From Lepidodermella squamata (taxonomy: Eukaryota; Gastrotricha), in assembly GCA_047495785.1 (NCBI GenBank), contig JBLDXI010000001.1, positions 1,550,001-1,614,000 of the forward strand: a DNA stretch of 64,000 nucleotides, given 5' to 3'. The translations under genes and the position numbers were made by a program. The notes beneath the pieces were generated by a model, which was not told the origin of the DNA, searched no databases, and was given only the letters and a program-made list of their open reading frames with translations. Shown in pieces: positions 25,972 to 37,051 of the stretch. Numbering within the stretch: the first letter of the stretch is position 1; every line of letters starts with the position of its first letter.

Positions 25972-27042
25972 GAAATAACCTTTTGGTTCTCCCTAGAAAA
26001 ATGTAAAGTGCATTTTAAGAATACGAGCGAGAATAGTATATTAACACTAAGCAAACATAAACCATCAAGGGTAAAAAACACTACTGATAGACGATTTCAA
26101 CATGTAGATAAGGCGATGCACTCAGTGCATAATCGAGTCTCCGTGTCGGGTGTCGGATCAAGGGCTCAGGCAAAATTATACTATAGCCAGAGCTTGATAT
26201 TTGTAATCTGGCACAAAATCGCTAATTGCTACTAAGAAGTTATTTGGGGACTAGGTAAGCACATTATCAACACTGGACGGGTGCGATTTTGATGTTTGAT
26301 GTGCAGTCGAAACTGTCTGTAACCTGCGACTTGACAGGCATTTACCAAATAATATTTGCAGAGGATAGATAGTAGCGTTAATTGGCGAATGATTGGCGAT
26401 TGGCGAATTCAGGAATCAGGAATGAGCGACACAAAGATGGAGGGTTAGCATAATCGACGCTCAGAATGGTGAGTGGTATGAGGATGGGCGCGTCAGCATT
26501 AAATGAGATTTGATGCAAAGGTACAGTTGAAGGGTTTGGGGCCTCTACATGCTTTGATTGTTGTCACTGGCAAAGCTTTTTTATTTGGAAAATATAGTTC
26601 TGTTGCCAGATTTCTGCACCCATTCAGGGGCACGAGTAACTAACGGTTAAGGTGCTGCGCCAATTCTCGACCACGGTTCTTCGCCTTTCGCGGTCTTCAC
26701 CGCACTCCGGAGAAAGCGAAGGCCCGTGAGATTTCCACCCTTAGAAACACTAACCCCTCATATCCAATGGAATAATTCTGTAAAGTTCGAAGTTGAATTA
26801 TTTTATGCTACTAACCAATAAAAATAATTAAAATTATAATACGGTGAAAACGAAAAATCTGTTGAAACGCGCGTTTTTTCGTGCGGGCGGCTCCCTTTTT
26901 CCGGCTTTTCGGTTTTCGGCTTCAGGTTCTCGCTCAGGTAACGAGGAAGTGCGGCTTTTGAATTTCACCTTTCACCTTTGTTAAGATTCTCACCTCGCTG
27001 CAGTCAAGTATAAAGTTTGAGTTTTGAGTACCTGAACATTTA
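25972..27042. other. Divergent intergenic region CPSF6/WDR83
   Basis: About 1.07 kb between two divergently transcribed housekeeping genes, so it probably holds both promoters. Short GATTGGCG and GGAATCA repeats occur near 26388-26420. No gene recognised. Confidence 0.6.
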
Positions 27043-28014
27043 ATGGAAGCTGATGAAATAAAAATACCAAATAACCCTGCGGCTGTTTGGGATTGCAATC
27101 AGGGTGCTGTAAGAGCGGTTCGTTTCTCTGCGGATGGCAACTATGTGCTGACACCGGGCAGCGACAAATCTATCAAGCTATGGAGTATCTCTCAGGTTTG
27201 CAGCGGTAATTCTCCGAATGCCATCCACACTTACATGGGTCATGGAGCAGAGCCGCTTGATGTAAAAGCTTCTAACGACAATGCAAGATTGGTTAGCGGC
27301 GGTTCGGATAAACTGGTGCTCACGTGGGATGTTGTCGAAGGATCTGTGCTTTCGAGATTTCGGGACCATGCTGCTCGTGTAAATAGTGTTAGCTTCGGCT
27401 CGCCTGACTCCAATGTCGTTATATCTGGTTCTGTTGACTCGACAGTAAAACTTTGGGATTGCAGAACGCGTCCTTCTCAAGCACTGATCCAAACTTTGGA
27501 CGATGCAAAAGATTCTATATCTCATGTTACAGCTATAAAACATGAAATTATAACATCATCCGCTGACGGTTACGTTAGAATATATGACCTTCGAGCTGGG
27601 CAGCTCTCCGCCGACTACTTGGGCGGCCCCGTCTATTGTGCAACATTAACTCGTGATCACCAGTGTATACTCGCTGCAGCTGCTTCACAGCCTATCCGCC
27701 TCTTGGATAGGGTTTCTGGCAGGTTACTTCAAGAATTCACGGGACATGCCGCTGGAAGTGAATACCAGCTTGAAGCCGATGTGTTCACTGGCGATTCAAT
27801 CATTGTCTCTGGATCGGAGGATGGACATGCATGCATTTGGGACATGGTTCAAGCCAAATTGATAGCAAAGCTGCCTGTAAAATCATCATCTTCGGGCACT
27901 CACAGACCCGCAGCAGGATCGAATGTCGTTCATTCATTATCAACCCATCCGTCGAAAGTATCTTTGCTCACTGCTTCACATCGTTATGTTACTTTTTGGA
28001 ATACCGGCTCCTAA
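27043..28014 (+). CDS. WDR83: WD repeat-containing protein 83 (MORG1-like)
   Basis: Seven-bladed WD40 propeller scaffold; relatives act in ERK-pathway scaffolding and in the spliceosome. Single uninterrupted exon of 323 aa, close to the vertebrate length (315 aa). The opening 'CNQGAVRAVRFSADGNY' matches the family's first blade closely. Blade-closing dipeptides are visible in KLWS, LTWD, KLWDCR, RIYDLR and CIWD. 'SSADGYVRIYDLRAGQL' followed by '..YLGGPVYC' is also diagnostic. It is intronless in a neighbourhood where nearly every gene is split, which could reflect retroposition or intron loss. The stop is only 60 nt from the next gene's ATG and no AATAAA lies in that gap, so it may be the first cistron of a polycistronic unit. 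Confidence 0.92.
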   Translation: MEADEIKIPNNPAAVWDCNQGAVRAVRFSADGNYVLTPGSDKSIKLWSISQVCSGNSPNAIHTYMGHGAEPLDVKASNDNARLVSGGSDKLVLTWDVVEGSVLSRFRDHAARVNSVSFGSPDSNVVISGSVDSTVKLWDCRTRPSQALIQTLDDAKDSISHVTAIKHEIITSSADGYVRIYDLRAGQLSADYLGGPVYCATLTRDHQCILAAAASQPIRLLDRVSGRLLQEFTGHAAGSEYQLEADVFTGDSIIVSGSEDGHACIWDMVQAKLIAKLPVKSSSSGTHRPAAGSNVVHSLSTHPSKVSLLTASHRYVTFWNTGS

Positions 28015-28040
28015 ACTAAACTGGATAAACTTTGTATCAA

Positions 28041-28064
28041 TTTCTAACGATTTTTTATTGATAG
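28041..28064 (+). other. Strong 3' splice/trans-splice acceptor between WDR83 and ZC3H11A
   Basis: A branch-point-like TTTCTAACGA is followed by a T-rich stretch and TTGATAG, 10 nt before the ZC3H11A ATG and 27 nt after the WDR83 stop. A cis intron would have to start inside WDR83, so a spliced-leader acceptor is the natural alternative. Confidence 0.55.
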
Positions 28065-28074
28065 GTGCTTTTAT

Positions 28075-29113
28075 ATGCAAATGCAGAAGTTTAATTTGGA
28101 TTGTTACTACTTTTACGCATCGAAATGCAGCAAGGCAAGATATTTTTAGCTTAATATTGAACGTACTCATGTCAAGTCTGATCATTTAGGGCGATGCTTG
28201 TCCTTATCGCCATGCCGAAGCTGCTCTTGGTTGCGATCAAACCTGTGAAAAGTGGGCAGCTGGAAACTGCTCTGATTTGAATTGTCCTCTTCGCCATGTT
28301 AAAGTCGCAGCTCCGAAATCGCAAACTCCTTGTTTTTACGAAGGCACCCCGTCGGGGTGTCTAAAACAAAACTGCCCGTACCTTCACGCTTCTGCCAACG
28401 GCAGTTCAAACCTGCGACCCGTTCAAACTCATCCCAACCCGAATTTACATCAAATCGTGCTGAATTTAAACGACTCAGACTCAGACGATGATGGCGATCA
28501 AGAGTCAGCTCAAGTTCCTCAGCATCCTTCTCCGAAGAAAGCTGAGAAGCATCAATCTCCGCCAAACAACAACATTTCTAACATTTCATCGACAGTAACA
28601 AACAACAGGCGCGTCATTATACCACCATCAAAAACGAATTCTGTGCCAAGTCGGCCTCAACCAGTGAATGATAACGGAGTTCAAGCAATAGCGGTTCTTA
28701 GTGGCAGGAAGCCGAATGTTGTGAGTAGGAATCTCGCGAGTGGAGATTTGCGGCGAGTATTGACCGGCACCGCCCAACACGTTGACCGTATTTCTCCAAT
28801 GAAACCTCGTCCGGTTGAAAAACCGAAAATAGCGGTGGTGGAAGTAGCCCCGGAAGAGCAAGAACGCCGAACGAATAGGTTAAAGCGGTTCTCGGCGGGC
28901 GGAGGTGATAGCTCCGAGGCGAAGCAGGCCAAGCCGCAAGACCATACAAAACCTGAAAACGAATCTTCGACCTCGACAACAAATTTAGGCTGCAGTCCGC
29001 CGCAAATCGAGCAAAACTCTTCGTCTGCGCTTGAGGACGACCTTCTCGGCGAAATTAGCGCGACAAATTCCGAACACCATTTGGATGGTGATGATTTAAT
29101 CTCTTCATTGTGA
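28075..29113 (+). CDS. ZC3H11A: Zinc finger CCCH domain-containing protein 11A-like
   Basis: RNA-binding protein; the mammalian relative associates with the TREX mRNA-export complex. Exons 28075-28134 and 28190-29113 (327 aa, against about 810 in mammals). Three N-terminal CCCH-type fingers are visible: 'CYYFYASKCSK' joined to 'GDACPYRHAE', then 'CEKWAAGNCSDLNCPLRH', then 'CFYEGTPSGCLKQNCPYLH'. The finger series matches the family opening closely. The rest is a polar, probably disordered tail with basic and acidic patches. The single 55-bp intron starts GC and ends AG (AAG/GCAAGA), and only this non-canonical donor joins the first finger in frame. Its position 60 bp behind WDR83 suggests co-transcription. 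Confidence 0.88.
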
Positions 29114-29484
29114 TTACAAATAATGCTGATTCCTGTCTGTTTTTCGATCGATTGATTGAGGTGATGAATCAATCACGGCCTTATATGCATTTTATACACG
29201 AGTTTACACCTAGTGTAGCCGTTGGCTTCGTCTCTATTCAACATGTCCTATATTTCATGTAAAAAAATACAGCGGTTTTCAAAAAAATATTCTATGTACT
29301 CTTTGCGCAAAGGAAATCTGCGAGGTAATCGAATACTAACAAATTTGGAGAAATTTTATGGAAGATTGAATAAAATGTTAGAAAAGATGGCTTGTGCAAT
29401 TACTTCACTGAAATATGAACGCCATCCATCTCAAATTTAATTGTTTACTTTTTTCTTAGGTTTTGAATTCATTGGTTGAAATCC
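29114..29484. other. Intergenic, ZC3H11A 3' end to GOPC-1
   Basis: No gene recognised. A good acceptor (CTTTTTTCTTAG, ending 29459) lies 25 nt before the GOPC-1 ATG. Confidence 0.5.
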
Positions 29485-32204
29485 ATGGATTCATCGACGC
29501 CTTTTAAATGGCTGGACATGCTCGAGCAGGAATTCGATCGAAATTACGCTTTCATCGATTTGTTACTCGATGAAGCTGATTTCGAGGACAGCTATGCTCC
29601 CGATGGTGGAAGCTTAATTCAACTCCGCCAACGGCTTTCTTACGTCTCCGGCGCTTTCGGTCAACTAGTTCACAAAGCCATGACAATTTTTCAAACTAAT
29701 ATAAAGCTCGAGGTGAGTTGAATAATTAATTAAACTAAAGCTGGACTCAAGAGGACATTTATACTGTTTTAAGGTGGAAGTGTCCGCGAGAAGACTTTCC
29801 ACTTTCCCCATCTTTCAATTCCCATATGCGAATAACATGTTTATCACCCTTTTTCAATTTTTTCTAGGCCCGAGTTTTGGCTGCCGAAGAAGATGCGATA
29901 AGGAGCGAAGCCCGGAGTAAAACTCTGGCAGATGAAGTGAAATCACTGCGCGCTCAATTAGCAGCCGTATCATCACTCAATTCGCAAAAGTCGGTAATGG
30001 TCGAGCAGGTTGAACCCGATCCCGAGATTGTCAAAATTCTTGAGGAGGACGCTCAACGGCGCATGTTACAAGCTTTCCGCGCTCAACTTGCCCTTTCACA
30101 CCTAACGCGGCTTCGACAGGAGAATCTTGAGCTGCGGCAGGAGAACTTGATGACGAAATCTGAAACTGAAGCTTTGAAATTGACCCTACGTTACCTGGAC
30201 AAAGAGAGAGCCGGTCGCATCCAGCAAATTCAGCTGCTTTCAAATACGAAAATGCCGGTTGACGAGCGGAATCGCGTATGGGCTCAACTCGAAACGGAAA
30301 TTGCGTTGCAACGGTGTAAAACTGTCGTTCAAACATGCCTTGCTAGACAACCCCGCCCCGCCTCGTCGCTACATTCCGCCGAAAAATTGCTCAATGGCGT
30401 TGTGGCTAAAGAGCCTTATCACCCTGAACCAAATGTCGGTGAGGTTAGATCGGTGAGATACGCGAAACCTAGCGAGAACGGTGCTCTAGGCCTTTCGATT
30501 GTTGGCGGGCGTGACGTTGCACTGCCTATTATTGTTTCATCAGTTACAAACGATTCCCCACTAGCCGGGCAAGTTTTCGTCGGCGATCTGATCAAAACGG
30601 CCAACGGACGCGATTTGACATCAGCGTCCAGGCAGGAAGCGGTGGAGGCGATTGTTTCGCCCCCGCCTGGTTCGGACCCGTCAAAACTAGACTTGACCGT
30701 GTGCTACCTGGGCGGAGCTGAGGATGCGATGTATGATGAAGACTTGATAGCGAACGGCAGCTTGAATTCGTCGCAAAATAACCCGGCTTCGTTGAAAGCG
30801 TCTGGTGATAGCGGACTAGGCTCGGCCGATCCGCTTTTCGAAACCGTTTGGCTACAAAATGGCGAATTGTAAGTTTTCACCAACAAGTTGTTTCATCAAT
30901 TTAAAAATTAAATTGAAATTGAATTAAAATATTAAAAATTAAAATTTTCGCTGTTTGTTGTGCTTCTTCTACAACACTTTTCCTGTCCTAAATGTGATCC
31001 TGTCCTGCAATTATATGTTGTTTTCCTTATACTTTGTCAAGCTTCCCTCTCTTGGGTTTAATAGCTTTTAAATAAATAAATAAATAAATTAAAATTAATT
31101 AAAATTAAATTAAATTCATTTTGATTGGTGAAATGTCAACTCGTCCGCGACAAGTCATCCGGTTACAACTCATCCGCGACAACTCGTCCAACGACAACTC
31201 ATCCGAAATTGAATAAATATATAAATAATTATTTTTAGCGACAACTCATCCGGTGACAACTGATCCGGCCCGGCCGAGTTGTCGCGGATGAGTTGTCACT
31301 AAAATTAAATAATTAATTATTTTTTAATTATTTTAACTTTGGGACAACTCGTCCACGGACAAGTCATCCGCGACAACTCATTCTGAATTTACCAATAAAT
31401 GTCATATTTCAAATTTCGGATGAGTTGTCCCTGGACGAGTTGTCCCAGAGTTAAAATAATTAAAAAATAATTAATTATTTAATTTTAGTGACAACTCATC
31501 CGCGACAACTCGGCCGGGCCGGATGAGTTGTCACTAAAAATAATTATTTAAATATTTATTTAATTTCGGATGAGTTGTCGTTGGACGAGTTGTCGCGGAT
31601 GAGTTGTCGCGGACGAGTTGACCGCGGATGAGTTGACGCCCCACGTTTTGATTTATTTTGATAATTTTAGTTAATATTCTTCAATATTTTAATTAATTAA
31701 TTTAATTAATCCATTTTTTTTAATTTCAGATGGCCTGCGCTGCATTCCGGTATCGGCGTTGGCCCGCCCACTGCTAATTTTTTCCAGTACTCAGTTGAGC
31801 CGATTCAACGTCTCCAAGCGCCTGAAATCCTAGCCGATAACCTAATCGCTCTGCCCCAGGATGAAGTTGTGATAAACGAGCAAGGCCTGAAGGCTGCATC
31901 TGTTGCTTCAGCGTCGTCGCTGTTATCAAGCGGCCGGTTCAGCGCCTCTGGTCGGACTGCGGGCGGATCAGTCGTCACCTTGAAACATAGCGTTCAACCG
32001 CGTGATGACGAACAAGTGGTCGATTTTGTCGCTAATTTGAATTCAGCGCACTACCCTTCAGATCTCTCAACCTCGAACAATTCTAACAACAACAATACTA
32101 GTAATAGCAAATCAAATGCAAGTCAGAATGGCGAAAATGGTTTCAACACAGATTCTCAGAATTTTGAATTTTTGAGCGATATCGCGTTTTCTGCTGACGT
32201 TTGA
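29485..32204 (+). CDS. GOPC: Golgi-associated PDZ and coiled-coil protein, copy 1
   Basis: GOPC/PIST-type trafficking adaptor; known relatives sit at the trans-Golgi and sort PDZ-ligand membrane proteins such as CFTR. Exons 29485-29712, 29868-30868, 31730-32204 (567 aa; human about 460). The N-terminus 'FKWLDMLEQEFDRNYAFIDLLL' closely follows the GOPC signature. The coiled coil spans about 77-225 and includes 'LTLRYLDKERAGRIQQIQLL'. One PDZ domain spans about 270-365; its carboxylate-binding loop reads 'GALGLSIVGG'. The C-terminus is low-complexity and ends 'AFSADV'. Intron 2 (861 bp) carries a foldback element. Directly upstream of a second GOPC gene with the same intron-1 position. Confidence 0.92.
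31135..31637. mobile_element. Foldback element made of a 13-bp degenerate unit
   Basis: Two arms of about 240 bp, nearly perfect inverted copies (approximately 31135-31380 and 31407-31637), are separated by a short AT-rich centre. Each arm is built of variants of GACAACTCATCCG and GACAACTCGTCC, alternating with AT-rich spacers, and contains smaller nested hairpins (for example around 31255-31305). It lies wholly in GOPC-1 intron 2. It has no coding capacity and fits a foldback transposon or satellite-derived MITE. Confidence 0.85.
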
Positions 32205-32895
32205 TTGAATTTATTCGATAAATCTATTTCACTCTGCCTTAACTTTTGCTGCTGCTGCTGTGTTTGGTTTGAGCCTCAATTTTTACGGTCTGGGCTATAA
32301 TAATAGACACATTTTGCGATGCACTCACCTTGAAACAAGTCATGTTTGTATAACTTCTCGCCTTGTACTTATTTTAAGGTGGACCACTGTCTGTCTTAGC
32401 GCGTGTTTTGCTGACTTCGGAATTCATTTGTGATTTTTTGGTTATTTATCCCTGTTTTTTTCTTCGGAAAGAAATACCTTCAAAAAATGCAGTTTTTGTG
32501 CAATTATCTGTTTTGACTTCCGCGCTGAAAATCTTCAATTATTTTCTTGATATTCAAGCATAAAGATGCAGAGGAAATATTACATATAAATAGCGCTCGC
32601 GGCCTGATTCTAATTTATATAAACTGATTATATTATGATTAAAAAATTGTTTTTTGAACCAATGAAATAAAGCTGAGAGACGCTTTGTTGTTCAATAATG
32701 ATATCCGATTTCGTGGCGGCATAGTCAGGCTTACCTTCAGCCGGGAGCCTGATTAAATATTCACACGCAGATACAGTTTACTATTTACTCGCACTGGTCA
32801 GTGACGTGAGAGAAATAACACACAGCTCGTTATCCGATTCAGGCAGTAACTTATTCACTAAAACACCGTGTAGTATTTTCACAGCACATAACTTC
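32205..32895. other. GOPC-1 3'UTR and intergenic region
   Basis: Contains an AATAAA at 32666-32671 and one copy of the recurring TTAAGGTGGA word (32374-32383). No coding region. Confidence 0.6.
32666..32671 (+). terminator. Candidate poly(A) signal of GOPC-1
   Basis: AATAAA about 460 nt after the stop, the clearest signal before GOPC-2. Confidence 0.5.
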
Positions 32896-34513
32896 ATGGC
32901 GGCGATAGTAGCAGAAAATGCCGGTAATCACTGGCTTCGTTTGATAGAGCAGAAATTCGATGGACATGGTGCAAAAGCGAAAACATTGGTCCAAGATAAG
33001 TCTATCGATATTGCAGCCCTCAAACTTCAAATCGATAAAATGGCCGAATCTTTCGTCCAGCTTGTTCACAAAACTGAAACGCTATTTCAAGAGAACATCC
33101 AGCTTAAAGTATCCACCTTAAATTTACGATAAAATATTGCGATTTAATGCAATTTTTTTAGGCCGAAGTATTTAGAGCGGCGGAACCTAATTTACCTAAA
33201 AGCGGAAATTTTGATATGGAGGAGAATAGCTTGGAATCGTTGAAGTATAACTATCTAGTCACAGCAGCTCGTTGTCACTGTTTGTCGGCCGAAAATGCGC
33301 AACTTAAGCGAGATCTATTTATTGCCAAGTCCGAAATCGAGGCTCTTCATTTAACGGTGCGATATTTGGATCGAGAGCGTGCCGGCAGGGTTCAGCAATT
33401 GCAACTGGTTTCGAAATCCCTGAGCCCGGACAATAACTACCAATTACTTACAACAGCCGAGCGGGATCGACTTTGGTTTCAAATAGAGGCAGAAATAACG
33501 CTGAATCGAGCCAAAGCCTACGTCGCTCGATGCTTGCTACAACTGTCAAATCAAAAATTTAAGAAGCAAAGCTCTAAACCGGTGCAGCTACTCCCAGCCA
33601 GTGTGATTAAATCATGCCCTCAACAGACTCGTCGAGTAGTTTTTACGAGAAGTCACGATAACGAGCTCGGGCTGGCGCTAGTCGGCGGGAAAGCTCACTG
33701 CCTACCCGTTTTGGTCGCCATGGTTACGGAAGAATCGCCCCTTATTGGCAGAGTTTTCACAGGCGATGCGCTGTTATCTGCGAACGGTTACGATCTGACA
33801 AACGCTACGCTTCCGTTGGCGGCCGATGCGATTGTCAGGTGTGATCAGAACAAGCAGTGCGAGCTGATTGTCAAAAATATTGGCTACGACCTTAGCGTGT
33901 TTGATGAAGAAAAATTCGAGCCCAAAACGGAGACAACAGCCGAGCTTAAACCTGCGGAAAATGAATTTCTGAAAATTCAAAAAATGTTAGTTTCAGCTCG
34001 TAAAATGTCTCGAAAAATTATTGATTTTTTTTCAGCCTGGAGGAGAGTTATCGGAATCCATTTGAATACGAACTTCAAGATGACAACGATGACGACTGCT
34101 TTTTCTACCCTGTAGAGCTTCCGTTTGTGACAGACAAGTTTACGATACCTGAGGTGCTTTCAAAAAGCAGCACAGGCTTTTCGACCCCCTTCACGGCGTG
34201 TCTAGGCAGCGAAAGCGGCCTAGATCAAGCTCCGGTTGAAGACTGCACAGATTTCGACGCATCTAACCCATTTTCGACTGATTATACCGCAATAACCTCA
34301 GCGCCTCAATCGCTGCCTGAGAACTCGCAACAAAAGCCTGTTAACAGCAGCAAATTGACGACGAAAAGTAAAACAATTCAGCCAAACGGCGATAAGTTTT
34401 CTAAAAATTATTTCTCACCCATAACTCAACAACAGGATGAAATGACAGCAGGTGATGATAGTAGTAATGCCTTTCTAACTAACAACGCATTCTCAGCCGA
34501 TGTGGTATTTTGA
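32896..34513 (+). CDS. GOPC: Golgi-associated PDZ and coiled-coil protein, copy 2 (divergent)
   Basis: Tandem paralog of the preceding gene. Exons 32896-33108, 33162-33985, 34036-34513 (504 aa). Shared features: an N-terminal 'FVQLVHKTETLFQENIQLK' ending at the same phase-0 intron as copy 1; coiled-coil core 'LTVRYLDRERAGRVQQLQLV'; a PDZ domain at about 235-320 with the loop reading 'NELGLALVGGK'; and the C-terminal 'NAFSADV' ending. The N-terminal 'FRWLE.LE.EFD' motif of the family is weaker here ('HWLRLIEQKFD') and the coiled coil is shorter, so this copy has diverged more. The start is the first ATG followed by family-like sequence. Confidence 0.88.
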
Positions 34514-34860
34514 TTTTGAAAATAAATTGTGATTTAAACGATGGCTTTATGCCACCTGTAATTGCTTCGGTTTTGGGCGCACTTTGTTCGAACTTTTCCC
34601 ATGTGATTCATGTCGGAAAAAATGCTATGGCTATGATATACGTCAGAGCATCAGAACTGGTCACGCTTGGCTTACAATCGCTTGCCGCCGTCGGAATATA
34701 ACGCCGATATTGTACAGGTGTGTTGTTATAAAATGCTTCGCCAAATTTGCGTTTAATGATCCTCGAAAAACACGCTATACTGTGTAGTGTTGTAATATCT
34801 CACTGCATCAAATCGAAATGCGAGTAATTTATGGCGCTTAAGTATAGATAGCAGCAGCGA
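34514..34860. other. Intergenic, GOPC-2 to GPCR
   Basis: No gene recognised. An acceptor-like TTAAGTATAG lies just upstream of the GPCR ATG. Confidence 0.5.
34521..34526 (+). terminator. Poly(A) signal of GOPC-2
   Basis: AATAAA only 8 nt after the stop codon. Confidence 0.6.
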
Positions 34861-36784
34861 ATGGCGATAACTTACAACGACATTTGCAATGTGACGGTCA
34901 ACGTCACCAACGTGTATCTGCCGATTATGGCCGCCCTCGCGATGACGCAGCAATGCCCGGCCGAACTCGCCCGCCTCGAGGTGTTCTTCAACCACTCGAA
35001 GAACGACGTTCGCGAGGTTATCGAACTGCTGTACGAAAATGACTTCAAGCACGAACCTGACGTGACTTTCCGCCATTTTTTGTCGCTGCACCCGTTTATG
35101 ATGGCTGTTTTCGTGATTGTCGTTCTCGCCGTGATTTGCAACGGCCTCTGCTTGTCGGTAATGTTCCGAATTCGCATGACGCTGTCCGGCCATAGACTCT
35201 TCATCATGAGCCTATGCGCCAGTGATACTGTGGTGTCGATTTTCATCATTTTGCATCTTCGCCAGCAGTTTCTCAACGATCAGTTGACAGCTCCACCCGA
35301 TAAAAATCTTTGCAAAGAAAATGTAATTTTTTTTTAATTATTCCGAAATTTAAATTTTATGCTTATTTTCACAGTTCGTCATCTCTTTCAAATATTCCGG
35401 CTATTTACTGTCTTTGTTCAATCTAATCGGCATGGCGACTGATCATTTTATCGGCATACTCAGGCCTCTTTACTATTGCCGATGGATGAGTACGAAAAAT
35501 ACCACGATCGCCATAGTTATTATTTGGATTGTTGGCGGATTTATTGGACTCGCTCCTCATATTATCGCAATTTTAATGTCAATTACTATGAATCGGTCAT
35601 TGAGGAAATATTGCTTCCTAACCATGCAGGTAAAATTCATGTTCAGCAAACTAAAAAATATTTTTTAATTTAATAGTAATTAATAAACAATTTTTTTCTT
35701 CATTTTCTAGTTTGCGGACTATTATTACCCGACGATTTTGATCATCTCGACGCCGGTTGCTTTCAGCATAATTTTCTTTTGCTATTGGAGAATTTTTCAA
35801 AAAATCGGCGACCTTCATCGCCGATCGCCGCGCCTATTGAGTCAAATCGAAATTCGGAAAGCAACAATCACAACTCTCATAATTATCATAACTTTTACTA
35901 TCTGCTGGTTACCATGGTGTTTCTACGAGCTGTATCTTATTATTTACCTACGAATGCTGAAAGTTCCACACCAAGATGTGCAGTGGACAGATTTAGTGTT
36001 GGTCAACAAAATCGCCATGGTTCTGTTGAATTTCAACGCGTTAGCCGATCCGTTGATCTACACATTTCGAATGGCGCATTTTCGAAATCGAATGGCCCAC
36101 GTGCTATGCATCGAAGCGATCAGGCAACGGCTGCGTCGAAGTCGCGGCGCTATGAGCCTCTCAGGCCTTGCGCACCTTAAGCTAATAACGCACTCGGGTG
36201 CTCCGAGGGACGCGTCGCAGGGTGACTTCAATAAAACGCGCGCGCAGTCCAAAGATAGCGCGCAGTTGATGATGCGAGACGCGCCCACCGCTGCGCAGTT
36301 GATTACCAGCGTCGATGCTATCGTGTCATCGCCGGTTAACAACGGCGTGATACGCTCGATGACGCCGCCGAACACGATGACGACAACAACGAGCTACGCC
36401 GGCTCCGGGCTGGCAACTGGTAACCAAAGTGCGGCAACAATAGGTGGCCTAATCATTAATAACACTTCGCGTTCAGGTTCTGGCCAAAGCGACCAGCTGC
36501 CGATTGATGAGTCATCCCGGCTCATCCCGCCGCATCTCACGCTGGAGAACTGGCAGGAGGAGGATCAGCGGTTGGACGCAGGCGACGAAGCTGCTGCGAT
36601 CATAACGAACCCTGATCATTTGTTAGCTGACAGAAATTCGGCGATTCGACGAAGCGATGGCGTGTTCTTCGAAGACAGTACCTCTACTCCAGATCAGGAA
36701 AAATTACCCGAACCGCCCTCGCCTCTTCCGTCTTTGAATGACAGCCGCGATTCGCAAGGCAACATTCAGGACTCTTCAATATGA
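34861..36784 (+). CDS. Orphan class A (rhodopsin-like) G-protein-coupled receptor
   Basis: Seven-helix receptor, 596 aa, exons 34861-35322, 35375-35629, 35711-36784. An extracellular N-terminus of about 75 aa has several Asn-glycosylation sites (NVTVNVTN, NHS). TM1 carries N1.50 (VICNG). The TM3 end reads DHF-IGILRPL instead of DRY. TM4 is 'IAIVIIWIVGGFIGLAPH'. TM6 has CWLPWCF, the canonical CWxP. TM7 reads NALADPLIYTF, with DPxIY for NPxxY. The intracellular tail is long (about 190 aa), Ser/Thr-rich and probably disordered. DPLIY and the short loops recall the melanocortin/EDG/cannabinoid/adenosine group, but the ligand cannot be assigned. A Cys in the TM3 region (NLCKEN) may form the usual disulphide. 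Confidence 0.85.
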
Positions 36785-36874
36785 TCTATATTTAAAATTT
36801 GTGAAAAATTATCCCGAAAAAAATTCCTGAACATTGTTGTCGATGACGCAAAGCTCGCGTCTAAAAAAATAATC

Positions 36875-36880
36875 AATAAA
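36875..36880 (+). terminator. Poly(A) signal of GPCR gene
   Basis: AATAAA about 90 nt after the stop, repeated a few bases on. Confidence 0.6.
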
Positions 36881-37051
36881 AATAATAAAAATATTGTTTG
36901 CAACAGGTGTGGAATTAATATCGCATTATTAGGTACTTGATGTCTATTCAGATGTAGCGATATGTCGCGATCCTGGAGTTCGGTATGCGTGTCGCCCCGC
37001 CTAATAAATACCGTAATATTGGCACAGAGTCGTGTCATTTTTTCGCTTAGA

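Noticed and set aside
26630-26730. tRNA- or SINE-like stretch (AACGGTTAAGGTGC ... CACGGTTC)
   Set aside because: It recalls A- and B-box words, but the spacing and arms do not fold into a cloverleaf that I can draw and there is no A-tail; not enough for an RNA gene or SINE.
34510-34787. Short frames between GOPC-2 and the GPCR
   Set aside because: No ATG context, domain or splice link; treated as 3'UTR and promoter.
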